From Mycolicibacterium iranicum (GTDB taxonomy: Bacteria > Actinomycetota > Actinomycetes > Mycobacteriales > Mycobacteriaceae): DNA of 64,000 bases. Within the stretch, counting starts at the first letter, position 1; each line of letters opens with the position of its first letter. A program made the translations under genes and the position numbers. The stretch lies in assembly GCF_001650495.1 (NCBI RefSeq), contig NZ_LWCS01000043.1, positions 62,001 through 126,000 of the forward strand. The letters are read 5' to 3'. The notes below the pieces were generated by a model that had not been told where the DNA came from, did no database searches, and was given only the letters and a program-made list of their open reading frames with translations. This document shows positions 63,083 through 64,000 of the stretch, piece after piece.

Positions 63083-63898
63083 TCAGGCTGCTGTCGGTCT
63101 CCGGTGCGTCTCATGCCAGGAGTCGTAGACGCGCTGACAGTCGGCCACGCGCAGCGGGGCACCGCCGGCGCCGTCGCCTTCGACGAGAACCGACGCCAAC
63201 CCGGTGGCGGTGGCGGTGCGCTGACTTGCCGGCGACCCCGCGAACGCGAGTGAGTCGTGAGCCGGAGCCCCGAGCTCAGCCAGCGCCGCCGCATAGAGCT
63301 CCCCGCGGGGCGCATCGTCGACGGTCAACACCGCGCCGGCGATTCCTTCCCCGATCAGCTGCCGCACCAGCGGCTCCACCCAGGTGCGGTGGCCCGTACT
63401 GACGATGCCGATGCCGACACCTGCCCCGTACGCCTCGGTGATCAGGTCCAGCATCCCGGGACGCACCGCGACGTCGGCGTCGAGGATCGTCTCGTCGAGA
63501 ATCATCGCCTTCGTCATACAGATCTCGTCGACGAGCAGCTCGGCGAGCACGTCGCACTCGGTGCTCACCCCCCGCCTGCGCAGCTCGGCGGCTACCCGTC
63601 GGCGTTCGTCGGTGAGCGCCTGCAGCTGCCGGTACCGGGCGACCGACCACTGGATGTCAAGGCCGAGCGACGCGAAGGCGGCGTTGAACGCCGGCCGGTG
63701 ACCTGCGCTCTCGACGTCGGCGAGCGCGTCCAGGTCGAAGATCACCGCGCTGAGCTTCTTCAAGGGCTTCGGTGGCGTCGGCTCGGTTTCTGAGGATTGC
63801 CAGTCCCACCAGAAGCGACCGGCACGCCATGCTTTCTGCTGTGAGGGCTGCACGAGGTAATGGTGGCCCACATCACACCCCGGGCACCTCCCCCACAC
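63083..63898 (-). CDS. HAD-superfamily hydrolase (Rv3376-like) with a Cys/Trp-rich N-terminal extension
   Basis: 271 residues from GTG 63898. The HAD motif I is FDLDALADVES near residue 54, the helical cap follows, and motif II/III regions are GIVSTGHRTWV and FAGSPASQRTATATGL. Phosphatase or phosphoglucomutase-like activity on a small phosphate ester is the family expectation. The first 48 residues (WGRCPGCDVGHHYLVQP, then AWRAGRFWWDWQ) contain CxxC and a His pair and could bind zinc; the ATGs inside the HAD domain are too late to be starts. Confidence 0.8.
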   Translation of the reverse strand: MWGRCPGCDVGHHYLVQPSQQKAWRAGRFWWDWQSSETEPTPPKPLKKLSAVIFDLDALADVESAGHRPAFNAAFASLGLDIQWSVARYRQLQALTDERRRVAAELRRRGVSTECDVLAELLVDEICMTKAMILDETILDADVAVRPGMLDLITEAYGAGVGIGIVSTGHRTWVEPLVRQLIGEGIAGAVLTVDDAPRGELYAAALAELGAPAHDSLAFAGSPASQRTATATGLASVLVEGDGAGGAPLRVADCQRVYDSWHETHRRPTAA

Positions 63899-63966
63899 GG
63901 GGGATTTGGCGCGGCATCTCCACGTAGACGGCCGGACACCGCTGGGCGCGCCTCTAAGGTTGGTCC

Positions 63967-64000
63967 ATGTCTGGCGGCGGGCAGCAGCGCAGCGACCGGG
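63967..64000 (+). CDS. start of a gene cut by the window edge
   Basis: ATG 63967 opens MSGGGQQRSDR and continues beyond the window. It is divergent from the HAD gene, with 68 bases between. Eleven codons are not enough to name it. Confidence 0.4.
   Translation, partial: MSGGGQQRSDR

Overview
The window is chromosomal DNA from a rapidly growing mycobacterium (Mycolicibacterium-like). Evidence: very high GC, frequent GTG starts, leaderless promoters with a TANNNT -10 element six to seven bases before the start codon, F420-dependent enzymes, MmpL and cutinase genes, an LpqN-type lipoprotein and a complete ESX-4 type VII secretion locus. From about 6.0 to 40.6 kb the gene order follows M. tuberculosis Rv3439c to Rv3465, interrupted by extra genes. 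I saw no tRNA, rRNA, CRISPR array, phage or insertion sequence.

Layout. 0-6 kb: an alpha/beta hydrolase without its nucleophilic serine, two F420 enzymes, a geranylgeranyl-reductase-like flavoprotein, and a TetR/acyl-CoA dehydrogenase pair with back-to-back leaderless promoters. 6-11 kb: an EspC-like/WXG secreted-protein pair, glmM, a small secreted protein, rpsI and rplM. 11-15 kb: an inserted block with a lipoprotein, an aldehyde dehydrogenase, a truncated TetR gene and a GAF regulator. 15-24.5 kb: ESX-4 (esxT, esxU, an Rv3446c-like gene, eccC4, eccD4, mycP4, eccB4). 24.5-28.3 kb: a CGNR regulator, an EamA transporter and three tandem cutinases. 28.3-33 kb: the truA-rplQ-rpoA-rpsD-rpsK-rpsM-rpmJ-infA run, on the minus strand.

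33-38 kb: a response regulator fused to a thioredoxin-reductase-like domain that lacks the CxxC, a cyclic-nucleotide-binding histidine kinase, and two tandem luciferase-like oxidoreductases. 38-40.6 kb: an LpqN lipoprotein, rmlB and rmlC. 40.6-52.8 kb: two catabolic units. One is TetR-controlled (aldehyde dehydrogenase, RedY-like protein, phytoene-desaturase-like flavoprotein, IlvD-type dehydratase). The other is IclR-controlled (4-hydroxy-2-oxovalerate aldolase, acylating acetaldehyde dehydrogenase, an unknown protein, an SDR), with an APC permease beside it. 52.9-56.4 kb: a valine/isobutyrate operon (mmsA, acyl-CoA dehydrogenase, mmsB). 56.4-63 kb: a secreted acidic protein, then a TetR-mmpL-type III PKS-methyltransferase-flavoprotein operon that probably makes and moves an alkylresorcinol or quinone-type lipid. 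The end holds a HAD-family gene and the first bases of another gene.

The most informative signal is a shared ECF-type promoter, GGAAC-N17-CGTC, in front of three separate operons: the EspC-like/WXG pair (7700-7727), esxU-esxT (15923-15949) and eccC4 (20509-20535). Spacing is identical in all three. In two of them the start codon lies exactly nine bases after CGTC. This resembles the published M. tuberculosis SigM promoter type and ties the pair at 6-7.7 kb to ESX-4 as likely substrates.
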